From positions 222,600 through 286,599 of the forward strand of contig DIHK01000007.1 in assembly GCA_002420115.1 (NCBI GenBank): a stretch of DNA of 64,000 bases. Reading direction: 5' to 3'. The position numbers and the translations under genes were made by a program. This DNA is from Nitrospira sp. UBA5698 (GTDB lineage Bacteria > Nitrospirota > Nitrospiria > Nitrospirales > Nitrospiraceae). Of the stretch, positions 45,485-54,050 are shown piece after piece; within the stretch, counting starts at the first letter, position 1, and every line of letters starts with the position of its first letter. The notes under the pieces are model-generated. The model was not told where the DNA came from. It saw only the letters and a program-made list of their open reading frames with translations, and ran no database searches.

Positions 45485-45932
45485 GGGCCATAGTCCTCTC
45501 GGTTCTGAAAAATGTAAGGCTTGTCGTACAACTGAGCATTCAGCAACATACCACCGGCCAGAAGAAATCACCAAGTGGGAGGGACGCTCAGGCGAATTCC
45601 ATCCGCCTCTTGACTCACCCCGGTGTGAGGCCTATGGTACCAGAGTGGGAGGAGTTAACGCCCCGAGGGAATATGGTTCATAAGGAGGTCGAGTGAAAGA
45701 GGATGGTGTGCAAGCCCAGCTTTGACTGGGAAGCCTAAAGTCCTCCCAAGATCTCCGCCGTACCTGATCGTCCTCGGTTAGGTGCGTGCTCCTCCCACCC
45801 TACGCGTTCTGCTGAGCTCTCCTCTTTACCAAACCATTGGTTGCTTGATCGGCCTCCATCCAGTTACGCGAAGTTACGTGCACAACTGGAAGCAGCTGCT
45901 ATACTTTGTTCCATTGATGCACGAGGTGGGTT
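45485..45932. other. Intergenic region, 448 bases
   Basis: Sits between the divergent PNPOx-like and DUF4124 genes. A short hairpin GCCCAG-ctttga-CTGGG lies near 45714-45731. No coding frame is convincing. Promoters for both genes should be here but no clear -35/-10 pair could be picked out. Confidence 0.35.
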
Positions 45933-46505
45933 ATGCGGTCCTCTCCCATCACGAACACGCTTATCCTAAGCACAGTGGCCGGGCTGATTTTCTCTCCGAT
46001 CATCTGCAGCGCAGAGCTCTATAAATGGACCGATGAACAGGGGCATCTCCATATTACCGATGCACCGCCTGCCGGGACGCACAAGAAATCCAATCTGACG
46101 GCTGTACCGGTTCCGCAATCTGCATTGTCGAAGAAGGCGAGTGTTCGTCCAGTCACACCCGATCCGCCTCGTGCGGAGGCTCGCCCGCTTTCAGCTCCAA
46201 GCGTGACGTCTCCGGCCAATGAAGAACCCCCTATGTCGCCGACCATCGAAGGGTTGAACCCCTTTCAAGCCATGTTGACCAGTCCGTGGCAAGTCATCGA
46301 CCTCGGTGAGAAAGATACCAGGGCTCCGGCTCAATCGTGGAAAGACAAACATGGGCTTGAACATGTCGTCGACGTGTTGCCTGTCGCCAAGGGAGGTGCA
46401 GAGGCGGGGACTAAGATTGAAAACCCTTCCATCTCAGGTCATGTCCGCAAGGGGAAAGAGCGAGCTGCGGGAGTCTCACGTTCGCGTCATCATGCAGCAG
46501 AATGA
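45933..46505 (+). CDS. DUF4124 domain secreted protein
   Basis: A 190-residue exported protein. The signal peptide (LILSTVAGLIFSPIICSA) is followed at once by ELYKWTDEQGHLHITDAPP, the signature of DUF4124. The rest is Pro/Ser/Ala-rich and disordered, then a second WxDKHGLEHVVD segment (near residue 137) that resembles another such motif. DUF4124 proteins are periplasmic and of unknown function. The next gene overlaps its end by about 14 bases, so the two are probably one transcript. Confidence 0.75.
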   Translation: MRSSPITNTLILSTVAGLIFSPIICSAELYKWTDEQGHLHITDAPPAGTHKKSNLTAVPVPQSALSKKASVRPVTPDPPRAEARPLSAPSVTSPANEEPPMSPTIEGLNPFQAMLTSPWQVIDLGEKDTRAPAQSWKDKHGLEHVVDVLPVAKGGAEAGTKIENPSISGHVRKGKERAAGVSRSRHHAAE

Positions 46506-48753
46506 AGCCATGATAATGGATGGGTGGATAGGACAGAAGATCGTGAAGGTTGCATTCGTGGCATTCTTGTTCCTCATTGCGTTGTCCCGGCAGGATGCGG
46601 TGGGGGCTGTCTCAAAAACCTCTGCAGTTTTCTCTGATGATGGTCGGCTTCTCCTAGTCCAGATGGAGGAGTTAGCGGTGTGGGATCTGGAGACCAAGAC
46701 ACTTCTGGTAAAGATCCCGGACCTTCCCTGTCGGCAGATCGCCTTGATGAAGCAAGACGGGTGGGTACTCTGCGTGGGACACAGCGTCACCATCTATGAT
46801 TGGAGGAATCGTGCCGCCGTGGCTACGATCCCCTCAGAATCGCGCGAACCCTATCAGTTGCTTGCCTACTCGAGTGAGACCGACCAGTTGATTCTCCGTC
46901 ATGGGAACGAGGCGGTCTCTGTCTGGCAGCTGGGCAAGAAGCTCGTACCGCTGAAGCATATCGCGCTGGATCAGAAGAAAGACGTGTCATCCGTCGCGGC
47001 CTCTCCCGATGCCAAGCAATTAGCGATTGCGCAAGGCCATACAATCCATCTGTACGATCTGCGAGGGGGGACCATCCGAGATGTGGCCGTGGAGGGCATT
47101 GTGCGAGAGCTTCTCTTCGCCCCGGACAACGTCACTCTTGCGGTGAACGTGAGTCGTGCCGTGCTCTTCATTGAGACGGGCGGAGCGACGGTTGCGGCTC
47201 GTACCGCATTGCCGAGTGCAGAGGAAACGGGGGCACCGGCGACACTCCAACTCTTCTCGCGTGACAGCCAGCGGCTGGTCGCCGCGAGTGGTGAATCGAG
47301 TTATGTCTTGGTCGATGTCAGTACAGGCAAGCTGGTCGCCTTGACGGAGTTCCTCTATGAGGATCATGAGAGGGGAGTGCGGGTACCGAGCCATCTGCAT
47401 ACGGTCGATATTTCGGCCGATGGGGATTATTTAGTCGGACAGTCCGATCATCTCTCCACACTCCAGATCTGGGACTTGCCGACGGGAACGATGTTGCCTG
47501 ATTTGTGTGGACATGATTGCCGTCAAATGGGCACCCGCGTGACATTGGTGAAATGGTCGCCGACCGCAGCCAAGGTGCTTGTGGTGTTGCAGGGAGGCCT
47601 GAATCCAGAAGTGGATGGGAAGGCCTCCATTTGGGACGTCTCGTCACATTCTCCGGAGCTGGTACTGGATCTAGGCCAGCCACAGGCCAAGGTTTTAGCA
47701 AAGCGACCGGCACCACAAGACCTGGTGCCGGTGGCGTCTCCTACGCCGACTGCTGCGCCGGCGTTTGTTCATGGAATGGCGGTACGTGCAGTGGCAACCT
47801 CCCCTAGTGCAAACCAGCTTGTGACGACCAGTGATGACGGGTTTCTGAAAATCTGGGATCCGGGACAGGGTATGCTGTTGCGTCAGCTGAAGCTGCTTGT
47901 ACCAGCTAGCGCCCTCGCGTTTAGTTCCGATGGCGCCATCCTGGCGGTGGGAACCACCCAAGGAGAGATTCGTTTGTGGGAAACTCATAGTTGGCGAGAG
48001 TTTCCCCCTTATACAAGCGGACAAAGACAGATTAATGCGTTGCAATTTCTTCCGGGCAACCGTGTTCTGGTCATCGCAGGGGAACTGCCACATGTGTCAG
48101 TCGTGGATCTCGTTACCCGAACAGTTGTGAAAGAGCTGACCCATATTAGCCGATCACCGGTTTGTGTTGGAAAGATCTGTGCAAAGAAGGGAGCCGTGCA
48201 GGGGGAGATCGTCGAAGGATTGAATTTCTTGGACGGCAAGGCGTGGCTCACGACGATCTCGCGAGCCGGTCGAGTTGTGTGGGACAGTGCGACCTGGCGC
48301 GAGGTGGAGAAGCCGGCCAGCTTACCGGAAATCTGGTCCAGTCTGGGATGGAACCAACCCTTTATCTGGACGACCACGCGCACTCATGACCAACAATCCA
48401 TGACGCTTGCGATTTGGGATCCCAAACACAACAAGGTGCGGGCAGACCTGGATACCTTTACCAATCGAGATACGGAGGTTGACCACGGACCGCCCGTAGG
48501 GTTGGGGACAGCCATGGCCGTCGATCCACAACAGCGATGGGCGGCGACTCGCGTGGGAGAATATATCTCCGTCTGGGACCTGTCCGCCAAAGCCAAACGA
48601 AAGACTTTTCATGTCAGAACACCGTCTCATCTGCATTGGACGAGTGATGGGAAGCACTTGATCGTGTCGACTCTCAACCGAAAAATTCTGGTCTGGTCTC
48701 TTGAGACAATGGCTCCTGCACATTATCTGCGCGACCCTTCCATTGCCCGATAG
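46492..48753 (+). CDS. Exported WD40-type beta-propeller protein
   Basis: A protein of about 753 residues. The frame is open from 46306, but a signal-like helix (IVKVAFVAFLFLIALSRQDAVGA) follows the ATGs at 46492, 46510 and 46516, so the start lies among these. Many WD40-like repeats follow, for example FSDDGRLLLVQMEELAVWD, ATSPSANQLVTTSDDGFLKIWD, FSSDGAILAVGTTQGEIRLWE and WTSDGKHLIVSTLNRKILVW. Together they make one or two seven-bladed propellers, a scaffold for protein contacts. Export to the periplasm and translational overlap with the DUF4124 gene suggest they work together. Role unknown. Confidence 0.78.
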   Translation: MQQNEAMIMDGWIGQKIVKVAFVAFLFLIALSRQDAVGAVSKTSAVFSDDGRLLLVQMEELAVWDLETKTLLVKIPDLPCRQIALMKQDGWVLCVGHSVTIYDWRNRAAVATIPSESREPYQLLAYSSETDQLILRHGNEAVSVWQLGKKLVPLKHIALDQKKDVSSVAASPDAKQLAIAQGHTIHLYDLRGGTIRDVAVEGIVRELLFAPDNVTLAVNVSRAVLFIETGGATVAARTALPSAEETGAPATLQLFSRDSQRLVAASGESSYVLVDVSTGKLVALTEFLYEDHERGVRVPSHLHTVDISADGDYLVGQSDHLSTLQIWDLPTGTMLPDLCGHDCRQMGTRVTLVKWSPTAAKVLVVLQGGLNPEVDGKASIWDVSSHSPELVLDLGQPQAKVLAKRPAPQDLVPVASPTPTAAPAFVHGMAVRAVATSPSANQLVTTSDDGFLKIWDPGQGMLLRQLKLLVPASALAFSSDGAILAVGTTQGEIRLWETHSWREFPPYTSGQRQINALQFLPGNRVLVIAGELPHVSVVDLVTRTVVKELTHISRSPVCVGKICAKKGAVQGEIVEGLNFLDGKAWLTTISRAGRVVWDSATWREVEKPASLPEIWSSLGWNQPFIWTTTRTHDQQSMTLAIWDPKHNKVRADLDTFTNRDTEVDHGPPVGLGTAMAVDPQQRWAATRVGEYISVWDLSAKAKRKTFHVRTPSHLHWTSDGKHLIVSTLNRKILVWSLETMAPAHYLRDPSIAR

Positions 48754-48829
48754 GGTAATTCGTTCCTTGCACAGGTCTCTTTCTGTTTCGGTCGTTCACC
48801 ATCCGGTCCCATTGTTTCCGAATAGGTTT

Positions 48830-48841
48830 TGTGGTACCACA
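48830..48841. promoter_or_regulatory. Perfect 12-base palindrome upstream of top6B
   Basis: TGTGGTACCACA is a perfect palindrome ending 30 bases before the top6B start. Its location suggests an operator or a transcript hairpin. No known regulator is matched. Confidence 0.35.
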
Positions 48842-48871
48842 CAATCAACGCTTGTCTTCAAAAGAGGGTGA

Positions 48872-50956
48872 ATGGCCACTAAGAAAGCATCCGCATCAGA
48901 GACTGAATCGATATCGTCCGCTTCTCGATCCACTCCCGAACCAGTCGCAACCAAGAAACCTGCAGCCAAATCCGCGGAGCGGGTCACTGCAGTGGAGATG
49001 GGCGCGCGTCAGCGGGAAATTTCGGTTTCGGAGTTTTTCACGAAGAATCGGCACCTGCTCGGCTTTGACAACCCGCGCAAGGCGTTGCTGACCTGTGTGA
49101 AAGAAGCGGTCGATAACGCACTCGATGCCTGTGAGGAAGCCGGGATCCTTCCTGATGTGACGGTCCGACTTGAGGTCGTATCGAACGGGCAACCGGTCGC
49201 AGCAAGCCAAGCGAACCGGTTCCGTGTCACGGTCACCGACAACGGACCGGGCATCGTTCGCCAACAGATTCCTCGGATCTTCGCGAAGCTGCTGTACGGA
49301 TCCAAATTCCATCGCTTGCGGATGAGCCGTGGACAACAAGGCATCGGTATCTCGGCTGCCGGAATGTATGGACAGCTTACCACCGGCAAACCGGTCAAGA
49401 TTATTTCTCGCATCGGGCCGAAGGCCGCCGCGCATTTCTTTGAAGTCCAGATCGATACGAAAAAGAATGAGCCGTTGGTTCACGAAAATAAACAGATTGA
49501 TTGGGAGCAGCCGCGCGGTACGCAAGTCACACTGGAAGTGGAAGGCAAGTATCAGAAGGGCCGCGCCTCGGTCGATGAATGGCTGGAGCAGACTTCGATT
49601 GCCAATCCCCACGTCAAGTTGATCTACCACACGCCTGAAGGCGAGACGAAAGAATACGCACGCACCTATCATGAGCTGCCGCCGCAGCCGCGTGAGATCA
49701 AGCCGCATCCTTACGGGATTGAGTTCGGCATGTTGCTCAAGATGTTGCAGGATACGAAGAGCCATACGGTTGCCGGCTTTCTCGAGAGCGATTTTTGTCG
49801 GGTGTCTGCTCAAATTGCCGAAGACATCTGCAAGGCGGCGAAGGTGTCGCCTGATGCCAAGCCTCGTGAACTGAAGGGGCCTGTGGCGGAAACGCTCTAC
49901 AAGACCTTGCAAGAGACGAAGCTCATGGCGCCGCCGACCAACTGCATTTCACCGATCGGCGAGAAGGCCATTCTTTCCGGACTCTATAAGCAAATTAAGG
50001 GTGAGTTTTATACGGCGGTCAGCCGGCCTCCTGCCGTGTATCGTGGCAACCCCTTCATCATCGAGGCGGGGCTGGCTTATGGCAACAGGCCGCAAGATCA
50101 GAACAAGCCGCAGCAGCCGACCATGCCAAAAGCCGAGGGTGAAGGCGAGGAGGAAGATTCAGAGCTTGCTCGCGTAATTCGTTACGCGAATCGCGTACCG
50201 CTGTTGTATCAGCAGTCGGCCTGTTCCACCTTCAAGGCCGTACTGAGCACCACGTGGAAGAACTATGGGCTGACGCAGTCGCGTGGAGCGTTGCCAGGTG
50301 GACCAATGGTGATCTTCGTCCATATGGCCTCGGTCTGGGTACCCTTCACGAGTGAATCGAAGGAAGCGATCGCTGATTACGATGAGATCCAAAAAGAAAT
50401 CACGTTGGCGCTTCGTGAATGTGGCAGGAGGCTCGGCCTCTTCGTGCGTCGTCGCGAACGGGCGGCGAGCGAGTTTCGCCGGCGCAATATCTTTGAGCTG
50501 TATATCGAAGAAGTGGTTGAGGCCTGCAATCGGCTCAAGGGCGGCAAATTACCAAAAGAAAAATTGAAAGCACAGCTGCAGAAGATCGCCTCCGCCCGTA
50601 CCGGCGGCCAGAAAACCGACCATGCCTTGGGTAAGACCGGAGCCGGGCCTGAAGGGTTGCCGCACTCCATCATCGTGACAGCAGAAGGCATCGAAGGTGA
50701 GACGGCGGTGGCCAGTCAAGTCGAGGCTGATCAGGCAGGAACGGCACCGAGGGCCACGTCCGACGCACCGGGAGAGACAACGCCTATCGAGAAGCCGGCT
50801 TCAAAGGCACCTGTGGTCAAAGCGAGACATCCTGAAAAATCGCCAAGGAAAGCAGCTGCGAAGTCTGAGCAGACGACGCTCTTTGGGGGCAAGTCTGGTT
50901 CGAAAATGAAGACTGCCAAGCCGGGTAAGTCCACCGCTCCTCGCAAACAGAAATAG
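48872..50956 (+). CDS. top6B: DNA topoisomerase VI subunit B
   Basis: The ATPase subunit of type IIB topoisomerase VI, an enzyme typical of archaea and plants and rare in bacteria. The 694-residue protein has a Lys/Ala-rich N-terminal leader (1-40), the GHKL ATPase with KEAVDNALDA (about 77-86), TDNGPGI (about 122) and SRGQQGIGISAAG (about 152), then H2TH and transducer regions. A charged insertion (about residues 405-430, GEGEEED) and a C-terminal low-complexity basic tail of about 100 residues set it apart from archaeal forms near 530 residues. AGAGGGTGA precedes the ATG. top6A follows after 6 bases. Confidence 0.93.
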   Translation: MATKKASASETESISSASRSTPEPVATKKPAAKSAERVTAVEMGARQREISVSEFFTKNRHLLGFDNPRKALLTCVKEAVDNALDACEEAGILPDVTVRLEVVSNGQPVAASQANRFRVTVTDNGPGIVRQQIPRIFAKLLYGSKFHRLRMSRGQQGIGISAAGMYGQLTTGKPVKIISRIGPKAAAHFFEVQIDTKKNEPLVHENKQIDWEQPRGTQVTLEVEGKYQKGRASVDEWLEQTSIANPHVKLIYHTPEGETKEYARTYHELPPQPREIKPHPYGIEFGMLLKMLQDTKSHTVAGFLESDFCRVSAQIAEDICKAAKVSPDAKPRELKGPVAETLYKTLQETKLMAPPTNCISPIGEKAILSGLYKQIKGEFYTAVSRPPAVYRGNPFIIEAGLAYGNRPQDQNKPQQPTMPKAEGEGEEEDSELARVIRYANRVPLLYQQSACSTFKAVLSTTWKNYGLTQSRGALPGGPMVIFVHMASVWVPFTSESKEAIADYDEIQKEITLALRECGRRLGLFVRRRERAASEFRRRNIFELYIEEVVEACNRLKGGKLPKEKLKAQLQKIASARTGGQKTDHALGKTGAGPEGLPHSIIVTAEGIEGETAVASQVEADQAGTAPRATSDAPGETTPIEKPASKAPVVKARHPEKSPRKAAAKSEQTTLFGGKSGSKMKTAKPGKSTAPRKQK

Positions 50957-50962
50957 GACATC

Positions 50963-52066
50963 ATGGCGACCAAGACTAAAAATCCCACAGTGGTGGAGAA
51001 AAAGCTGATCGGTCTGGCGGATATCGTCATCCAAGCGGCCGAGCGGTCGAAAGATCCAACACTTCAGATTCCGATTCGTGCTCTCTCGAATGTGTCCTTC
51101 AACGAAAAGAAGGGCCTTATTGAGATGGGAAGCAAAAAGCAGGAGCGGTCGTTCTTCAACGTCGGCATGGCAAAAAGATTCATGCAGACGGTACTGGTCG
51201 CCGATGCGCTCTCCGAGTTGCAGCGCGCCGACCTCACGACGTCGCTTCGAGAAATTTACTACCGCACGAAACACACGATCAAGGATTCTCATGAGAATAC
51301 CTTTGATGCGCAGGACGAGTCCGATCCGGTCATTGAAGATCTCGAAGTGTCGCTCGCGGCACTTCGAGAAGAGCTCCATGTCAGTGCCGAAAATCGAGGC
51401 AGCATCGTGGGGCCGGTGGTCTTCGGTGATGACGGCGATCGTGTCGACTGTTCGAAGCTCGGCAAGGGTGGCTACTCCGTCCCCTCGATCGTCGAGCCGG
51501 AGTATCTGGAGATCCGGCGCTGTACGGCGGACTTTGTGCTGCTTGTCGAGAAAGGCACGCAGTGGAACAGGCTTTCGGAGGACAAGTTCTGGCGTCGCTA
51601 TAACTGTATTCTTCTGACTGGAAACGGCCAACCTCCTCGGGGTGTCCGGCGATTGGCCTGCCGGCTGCACGAGGAACATCGGTTGCCGGTCTATGTGCTG
51701 GTCGATAACGACCCCTGGGGGTACTACATCTATTCCGTGGTCAAACAGGGCTCGATCAATCTGGCCTTCGAGAGCGAACGGATGGCCATTCCAAAAGCCA
51801 AGTTCGTGGGGTTGTCGAGCGCCGATCCGGAGAATTACGAGCTGCCGCGCAATGTCGGCATCAAGCTCAACGACAAGGATATTGCCCGTGCGAAGGAACT
51901 ATTGAACTACCAGTGGTTCAAGAAGCCGGCCTGGCAGGCGGAGATTAAGCGCATGCTGGCCAGCGGATTGAAATACGAACTCGATGCGTTGGCCAACAAA
52001 GATTTCCAATACCTGACCAAGAAATACCTGCCGAAGAAGCTTCAGGAACGCGATTGGTTGGACTAG
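50963..52066 (+). CDS. top6A: DNA topoisomerase VI subunit A (Spo11-like)
   Basis: The DNA-cutting subunit of topoisomerase VI, homologous to Spo11. The 367-residue protein has the 5Y-CAP domain with the catalytic tyrosine in LREIYYRTKH (Tyr 99 or 100) and a Toprim domain with Glu 196 (LLVEKGTQW) and Asp 248/250 (VDNDPWGYYIYS). All residues needed for cleavage are visible. It would form an A2B2 enzyme with the upstream gene, relaxing and decatenating DNA with ATP. The gene lies 6 bases after top6B and 35 bases before a helicase gene on the same strand. Confidence 0.93.
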   Translation: MATKTKNPTVVEKKLIGLADIVIQAAERSKDPTLQIPIRALSNVSFNEKKGLIEMGSKKQERSFFNVGMAKRFMQTVLVADALSELQRADLTTSLREIYYRTKHTIKDSHENTFDAQDESDPVIEDLEVSLAALREELHVSAENRGSIVGPVVFGDDGDRVDCSKLGKGGYSVPSIVEPEYLEIRRCTADFVLLVEKGTQWNRLSEDKFWRRYNCILLTGNGQPPRGVRRLACRLHEEHRLPVYVLVDNDPWGYYIYSVVKQGSINLAFESERMAIPKAKFVGLSSADPENYELPRNVGIKLNDKDIARAKELLNYQWFKKPAWQAEIKRMLASGLKYELDALANKDFQYLTKKYLPKKLQERDWLD

Positions 52067-52101
52067 TCTCGTTTCTTTGAACCGGCCACGATGCATCGGC
52101 C

Positions 52102-53661
52102 ATGAAGCCATTACCCGCCTGGACTGCGCCCCTTCGTGACTGGCAGCAACGAGCGTTGTCGGCTGTCTGTGCCAATCAGTCGAAAGATTTTCTGGCGATG
52201 GCCACGCCTGCAGCCGGGAAAACACGTTTTGCATTGCGTGTTGCGCATGAGTTCATGACGAAGCAGGCGGCGGTCCGGGTGCTGGTTGTCTGCCCGACCA
52301 ATCACCTCCGCACGCAATGGTCCGAGGCTGCGGGAAAGATAGGGCTGCAGCTCGACCCGACATTGACGAACGATCAGCCGGCTGAGGCCTCCGACTATCA
52401 CGGTGCCGTGGTCACCTACCAGCAAGTTTGCCTGGCTCCAGAGATCTTTCAGCGCGTCTGCAAGAGCAAGAAGACGTTGCTCATTTTTGATGAGTTGCAC
52501 CACGCAGGCGATGGGAAGAACTGGGGGAAAGCGCTTCGCTCCGCCTTCGATCCGGCGGTGTTTCGGCTGATCTTGTCCGGTACGCCGTTCAGGTCGGACA
52601 ACAATCCGATTCCGTTTATCCGGTATGAGCATGACGAAAGCCGGGCGGATTTTGCCTATGGGTATACCGAAGCGATCCGTGACAACGTCTGTCGGCCGAT
52701 CGTCTTCCCAAGCTATGAAGGTGAGCTGAGCTGGCTGTCAGACGGTCGCGAGCATCAGGCGACATTTCAGGATGGGTTGACGTTCAATCGGCAACGTGAA
52801 CGGTTGAAAACGGCCTTGCTGCAAGACACTTGGCTCGGCCCAGTCATCACCGACGCCCATGCGCAGCTGACACGGCTTCGGAAGGAAGAGCAGCCGGATG
52901 CCGGTGGATTGATCGTCTGTATGGATCAGGACCATGCCCGCTGGGTGGCTGAGCTCGTAGCCCGCGTCACCGGAACCAAAGCGGAGGTTGCGGTATCTGA
53001 CGACCCGGATGCTTCGCGCACGATCGAAGAGTTTGGTGCCCATAAGAAACAACAGTGGCTGGTGGCCGTCAATATGGTCAGCGAAGGAGTGGACATTCCT
53101 CGGCTTCGTGTCGGCGTCTATGGCACGAATGTCATCACGGAAATGTACTTTCGGCAGGTCGTGGGCCGATTCGTACGGATGCAGGATGGGCTGCCGAGGC
53201 CGCAACGGGCGTGGCTCTATCTGCCGAAAGATCCGGTGCTGGTGCACTATGCCAAACAGATCAAGGCGGAGCGCGATCATGTGTTGGAAGAGATCATGCC
53301 GGCTGGGCAGCGAGATCTCTTCGGGCGGGTGACGGTTTCGACGAACGAATATGTTCCCTTGATGGCTGTCGCGAGGATGGATAGCCTGATCGGTGAAGAG
53401 GAGACGCGCAGTGAGGGGGGTGCGGCTGCAGTTCAGGAGTCGGCGGTCTCACTCTATGAACAGAAACAAGACTTGCGGGATCTTCATCGCTTGCTGGTCA
53501 GCGCCGTTTCGAGGACCAGCGGCATTGATCATCGACGCCTGAATGCCGAACTCATTGCCCGCACGGGAAGCCGGGTCGACCAAGCCACGGTCGAACAACT
53601 CAAGAAGCGTATCCAATTGCTTGAGAAGTGGAAAGAGCGGGGTTATGACGGAAAGCGGTGA
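52102..53661 (+). CDS. Superfamily 2 helicase linked to topoisomerase VI
   Basis: A 519-residue DEAD/DEAH-like ATPase of the ResIII/UvsW group. N-terminal LRDWQQRAL is a Q-like motif; Walker A is ATPAAGKT (34-41, with PAA instead of the usual Gly-rich loop); DELHH is motif II (130-134); SGTPFR is motif III (159-164). The second RecA domain ends in motif VI VVGRFVRMQ. A C-terminal helical region (about 430-519) has no recognised domain. It follows top6A closely, so the three genes are likely one operon; a role in unwinding or remodelling DNA for topoisomerase VI is inferred. Converges with a DUF3817 gene. Confidence 0.87.
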   Translation: MKPLPAWTAPLRDWQQRALSAVCANQSKDFLAMATPAAGKTRFALRVAHEFMTKQAAVRVLVVCPTNHLRTQWSEAAGKIGLQLDPTLTNDQPAEASDYHGAVVTYQQVCLAPEIFQRVCKSKKTLLIFDELHHAGDGKNWGKALRSAFDPAVFRLILSGTPFRSDNNPIPFIRYEHDESRADFAYGYTEAIRDNVCRPIVFPSYEGELSWLSDGREHQATFQDGLTFNRQRERLKTALLQDTWLGPVITDAHAQLTRLRKEEQPDAGGLIVCMDQDHARWVAELVARVTGTKAEVAVSDDPDASRTIEEFGAHKKQQWLVAVNMVSEGVDIPRLRVGVYGTNVITEMYFRQVVGRFVRMQDGLPRPQRAWLYLPKDPVLVHYAKQIKAERDHVLEEIMPAGQRDLFGRVTVSTNEYVPLMAVARMDSLIGEEETRSEGGAAAVQESAVSLYEQKQDLRDLHRLLVSAVSRTSGIDHRRLNAELIARTGSRVDQATVEQLKKRIQLLEKWKERGYDGKR

Positions 53662-53681
53662 GGTGTTTCAATAGCGGTCGA

Positions 53682-53978
53682 TCAGTTTGTGGCTACTTCT
53701 TTCTCACGAAGGCGCTTATCGAAGATGAATGGTCCAAGCGGGAGAAGAGAGGCCAGAAACGCATAGAATGAAAACCGGTTGTCCCACTGATATGTAGTCC
53801 GGAGCCTAGCCAGCTGGGCGACATAAAGTAGAAACAAGATTCCGTGAATAGCTCCCACGACGGTCACCACTCGCGGCATCCCCATCAAATACTTCATCGG
53901 CATCGCGATACATAGCAACACGAGAAATGAACTACCTTCGGCCAAGGCGGTCAGTCTAAATCTTCGGATCGGACTCAC
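53682..53978 (-). CDS. DUF3817 membrane protein
   Basis: A 98-residue inner-membrane protein with about three hydrophobic segments. RRFRLTALAEGSSFLVLLCI at the start and RVVTVVGAIHGILFLLYV match the DUF3817 family. The GTG start has AAGGAAGA at a suitable distance. The end is charged (FDKRLREKE). Function unknown. It converges with the helicase gene. Confidence 0.8.
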   Translation of the reverse strand: MSPIRRFRLTALAEGSSFLVLLCIAMPMKYLMGMPRVVTVVGAIHGILFLLYVAQLARLRTTYQWDNRFSFYAFLASLLPLGPFIFDKRLREKEVATN

Positions 53979-54050
53979 CTGAATTGATCTTCCTTTTCAG
54001 CGCTAGGAACAGTTAGCAGGTGGGTATTGTCGGGGACTTCCTACCACGTG

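Noticed and set aside
46306..46491. Upstream extension of the WD40 protein
   Set aside because: It would overlap the DUF4124 gene by 200 bases and place the signal-like helix internally.
48896..49912. Minus-strand open frame of 338 codons
   Set aside because: Antisense shadow of top6B across its ATPase motifs.
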